Positions 61,683 through 64,000 of a stretch of 64,000 nucleotides of DNA are shown one piece after another. The first letter of the stretch is position 1, and each line of letters opens with the position of its first letter. The position numbers were made by a program, and so were the translations under genes. The notes beneath the pieces are model-generated. The model was not told the DNA's origin. It made no database searches and saw only the letters and a program-made list of their open reading frames with translations. The stretch is from Pseudodesulfovibrio senegalensis (GTDB lineage: Bacteria; Desulfobacterota; Desulfovibrionia; Desulfovibrionales; Desulfovibrionaceae): NCBI RefSeq assembly GCF_008830225.1, contig NZ_WAIE01000004.1, positions 124,001 to 188,000 of the forward strand, read 5' to 3'.

Positions 61683-62513
61683 GTGAATGCAGTCCGTTTT
61701 CAGGCTGATCGGCTTGGTTTTTTCGACTCCCGGCAACCGACGCACAAGGGGATTTCCGCCTTGCTGTTCCCGGCTGCCGGAGCCCGTTTCGTGGTTTCCT
61801 GCTTGAAGAAGTCCTTTTTTGGACAGCCCGTATGGGGTGTCCCCGATGAAGATGGGGCGGCGGAACCGGCAGATGCCATGATCCGGATTTCTCTTGCCGC
61901 GCAGTCGGCTGCCCCTGCTTTTGATGGTGATCTGCGTGTTGTTCTGCTTCGCAACCCGGTCAACCGGGTCATGGAGTTGTTCATGCGCTTGCAGAAACCG
62001 CTCGACAGGAGGATCGAGGTCGTTTTTGGCGCCCATGAATCGGCAGATTTGCTGGAGACAATCCGGGGCATGACCCTGCATGAATTTGCGACAAGCGATG
62101 ATCCTCGAATCGTCGCGATGGTTCGCGACGTCCAGAGCCGGGCCATGGCTGCATGGATGGGTGCGGAGTACGGGAGTTTTGACAATCCCGGACAGTCGAT
62201 TCCGGAGTTGCTTGAAACGGGGCCGGATTTTGTCGGCGTCTATGAACATATGCCGCTTTCCCTGCATTTGCTGCATTTGCAGTTGGGGTCGAAGCTTTCG
62301 GAAGGATTTTCGCTGCCGCCGCGGGACCGTTTCTGGACGGACATTCCCGCTTCCAAGAAAGTCCGTGCGGATATCGAGGCCTGCAATCCCGTGGACATGG
62401 CTTTGTGGAACAAGGCCACGGCCCTGTTCATGGACCGTTTCGATAAGTTCTACAAGCAGATGATCGAAGACGAGTACATTCGCATCAGAGAGGAAGAGAT
62501 TCGTGCCTCATAG
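61683..62513 (+). CDS. Putative sulfotransferase-like protein
   Basis: 276 residues. I see a possible PAPS-binding layout: FPAAGARFVVSCLKKSFFG early (5'-phosphosulfate loop region) and VVLLRNPVNRVMELFMRL (the Arg-Asn-Pro-x-x-Arg 3'-phosphate motif). The rest is helical with a charged end (YKQMIEDEYIRIREEEIR). No signal peptide. GTG 61683 is chosen for GGGAG 8 nt upstream. It overlaps the next, clearer sulfotransferase gene by 11 bp, which supports a related role. Divergent enough that a domain search is needed. Confidence 0.6.
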   Translation: MNAVRFQADRLGFFDSRQPTHKGISALLFPAAGARFVVSCLKKSFFGQPVWGVPDEDGAAEPADAMIRISLAAQSAAPAFDGDLRVVLLRNPVNRVMELFMRLQKPLDRRIEVVFGAHESADLLETIRGMTLHEFATSDDPRIVAMVRDVQSRAMAAWMGAEYGSFDNPGQSIPELLETGPDFVGVYEHMPLSLHLLHLQLGSKLSEGFSLPPRDRFWTDIPASKKVRADIEACNPVDMALWNKATALFMDRFDKFYKQMIEDEYIRIREEEIRAS

Positions 62514-63861
62514 CAAACGGAAGGCGGCTGCATTTCCCGCTTTTGTGCGGACATTGGACAACCCGCACGGCGTCCGGCTCAAGCCCGGGGATCGCCGCAT
62601 GGCGTTTTATCATATCCAGAAGACGGCGGGGTCAACGTTTCGCACCATGTTGAACGATCTCTTCGAGCCGGAGGCCATATGTCCGGCCCTGACTCCCATC
62701 GACCTGATGGATTATTCCGAAGAGCAGCGGGACGGCTTTCGTTTGTTCATGGGGCATTTCCTGCCGGAGACATTGGACGAGCATTTTTCCGGCATGCAGT
62801 GGGTGACCTTTTTGCGCGATCCGGTGCAGCGTTTTCTTTCCGAATTCTACATGGACAGAAACCCCGGGCGCCTTGCCTCGGAGTGGGTGGAGCTTGCCAA
62901 ACGCAGCAACAATCAGGCGCCGTGGCTGTGCCGTTACACCGAACGGGTGCACGGCATGGAACTGGAGGAATATCTGAACTGGAACAACCCTGCTGCCAAT
63001 GCCCGGCTTGTGAACCGCCAGACCCGCTGGCTGGCCGGGCCTTCGGAGTTGGCCTTTTCCTCTCCGGACTGGGATGACGACATCTATGAGGCGGCCAAGA
63101 AGAATCTTCGGGAGCGGTTTACCTTTTGCGGGGTTGTGGAGCATTTCGACCTGTCCATCAACCTGTTCTGCCTGACCTTCGGAATCATGCCCTATGCTTC
63201 CACGCGGGCTTATATCCAGAACATCAACCCGGCCAAGAAGATCGGCAACAAATATGAGGTTGACCCCGAGTTGCGCTCCTACATCGAAGATCGCAACCGC
63301 ATGGACATGGCCCTGCACAATTACGCCAAAAAGTTGCTGTTTGAACGCATGAGCGCCTTTGGCGAAGCCGTGCTGGAAGAGCGGGGCATGGACCCCAAGG
63401 CCCTTGACGCCCTGCGCCCGGAGCCTGAGGACGAAAGCTTCGAACTGAAAGCCGACGCCATGTACGGGATGCGGGGGCTGCATCTGCTGGAACACGACGG
63501 GCTCGGACGTTCTTTCCGTTGGACAGGGGCGGCGAGTTCGGTCTGCATCGAGCTGCTTTTGCCGCGTACGCCCGATACCGCCGCGTTTGAGGTTGAAATA
63601 CGGGCAGTTGCCGTGATTTCGAAAAATGTTGCGGATGCGTTGACCTTCACGCTGGACGGCATGGAGCCGGAGTCCGTGAAGTGTTCAAAAAAAATCAACG
63701 GCATAACCGTGTTCAAGGGCACTGTCCCGGTTTGCCCGGAACGGAAAGCGGGAAGCGTGCGGGTGTTGAAGGTGTTCGCGCCGGTGGAGCCTGTGCCCAA
63801 TGACGACCGCAAGCTCGGTGTGGGTCTCCATGCCGTTCGCATCCACCGCAAGGGCAAATGA
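62503..63861 (+). CDS. Sulfotransferase family 2 domain protein
   Basis: 452 residues. The N-terminal 290 residues form the sulfotransferase domain: FYHIQKTAGSTFRTML is the 5'-phosphosulfate loop and WVTFLRDPVQRFLSEFYMDR the 3'-phosphate motif. The KRSNNQAPWLCRYTERVHGM and NARLVNRQTRWLAG parts lie in the acceptor region. Residues about 320-452 are a separate beta-rich domain (FRWTGAASSVCIELLLPRTP, DALTFTLDGMEPESVKC) that could bind glycan. PAPS from CysC is the expected donor. GTG start overlaps the previous gene. Confidence 0.83.
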   Translation: MPHSKRKAAAFPAFVRTLDNPHGVRLKPGDRRMAFYHIQKTAGSTFRTMLNDLFEPEAICPALTPIDLMDYSEEQRDGFRLFMGHFLPETLDEHFSGMQWVTFLRDPVQRFLSEFYMDRNPGRLASEWVELAKRSNNQAPWLCRYTERVHGMELEEYLNWNNPAANARLVNRQTRWLAGPSELAFSSPDWDDDIYEAAKKNLRERFTFCGVVEHFDLSINLFCLTFGIMPYASTRAYIQNINPAKKIGNKYEVDPELRSYIEDRNRMDMALHNYAKKLLFERMSAFGEAVLEERGMDPKALDALRPEPEDESFELKADAMYGMRGLHLLEHDGLGRSFRWTGAASSVCIELLLPRTPDTAAFEVEIRAVAVISKNVADALTFTLDGMEPESVKCSKKINGITVFKGTVPVCPERKAGSVRVLKVFAPVEPVPNDDRKLGVGLHAVRIHRKGK

Positions 63862-64000
63862 GCTAGGGCAGATCAAAGGTTTTCCGGGGAGTTGCGCAAG
63901 GGGCAATCATGGTATTCAGTTCCGTAGTATTTTTAGACTTTTTTTGCATTTGATCCAATTCTGTCCATTTCGTCTATGCGGAATTGAATGGCGAGATCGA
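63862..64000. other. Right end of the window, no gene seen
   Basis: About 140 bp after the sulfotransferase stop. No hairpin with a T run and no start of a new gene is convincing, so the operon may go on beyond the window. Confidence 0.4.

Overview
The window looks like chromosome from a Gram-negative, GC-rich, anaerobic sulfate-reducing deltaproteobacterium of the Desulfovibrio/Pseudodesulfovibrio type. The indications are an anaerobic CbiK cobaltochelatase, a flavodoxin/ferredoxin protein, a Fur/PerR-type box before a peroxiredoxin, an octaheme c-type cytochrome with a membrane cytochrome b, a bacterial PglB oligosaccharyltransferase, and what reads as a selenoprotein. The genus is inferred from gene content only. 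No rRNA, tRNA, IS element, prophage or CRISPR array was seen.

Layout. 1-3.4 kb: end of cbiK, a DUF2087 protein, an EFR1-type ferrodoxin and a peroxiredoxin. 3.7-21.6 kb: a surface-polysaccharide locus in two convergent halves. The plus half (3751-12510) makes a CDP-6-deoxy sugar (rfbF, rfbG, epimerase, C-methyltransferase) and an amino sugar that is probably N-formylated, and ends in a UDP-GlcNAc 2-epimerase. The minus half (12507-21631) holds glycosyltransferases, a glycosyltransferase-pyruvyltransferase fusion, a CMP-sugar synthetase-like protein, a methyltransferase, an unrecognised protein and a second 2-epimerase. 21.8-24.2 kb: an operon for an octaheme tetrathionate-reductase-family cytochrome and a cytochrome b. 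The octaheme gene is interrupted by one in-frame TGA exactly where homologues are recalled to carry a cysteine, followed by a SECIS-like hairpin. 24.5-29.8 kb: small metabolic genes (PhnA-like, metallo-beta-lactamase fold, SYLF, ArsC-like, alpha/beta hydrolase, HD) and an arginine decarboxylase of the chlamydial AaxB type with a signal peptide. 29.9-37.7 kb: two divergent glycosyltransferases, an outer-membrane barrel, a GT2/DUF2304 pair, a lipoprotein hydrolase behind a promoter-plus-terminator leader, and a PglB/STT3 oligosaccharyltransferase. 37.7-53 kb: a FecR-domain protein and a nearly complete type II secretion system split over three transcription units (gspF; gspC-D-E-N; gspI-J-K-L-M-A/B-G-H), followed by a TPR lipoprotein. 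53-63.9 kb: cysC, UDP-xylose synthase, galE, phosphomannomutase, manC, a glycosyltransferase, two tandem GDP-mannose 4,6-dehydratase-like genes and two sulfotransferase-like genes.

How the parts fit together. The window is mostly about the cell envelope: two sets of nucleotide-sugar genes, glycosyltransferases, an N-glycosylation enzyme and a protein-export machine. In the last cluster APS kinase can turn APS, an intermediate of sulfate respiration, into PAPS for the neighbouring sulfotransferases, which suggests a sulfated glycan. From 45.4 to 63.9 kb all genes are on the plus strand with short gaps or overlaps, so secretion and glycan genes may be co-transcribed. The most unusual single item is the putative selenocysteine octaheme cytochrome at 22513-24228.
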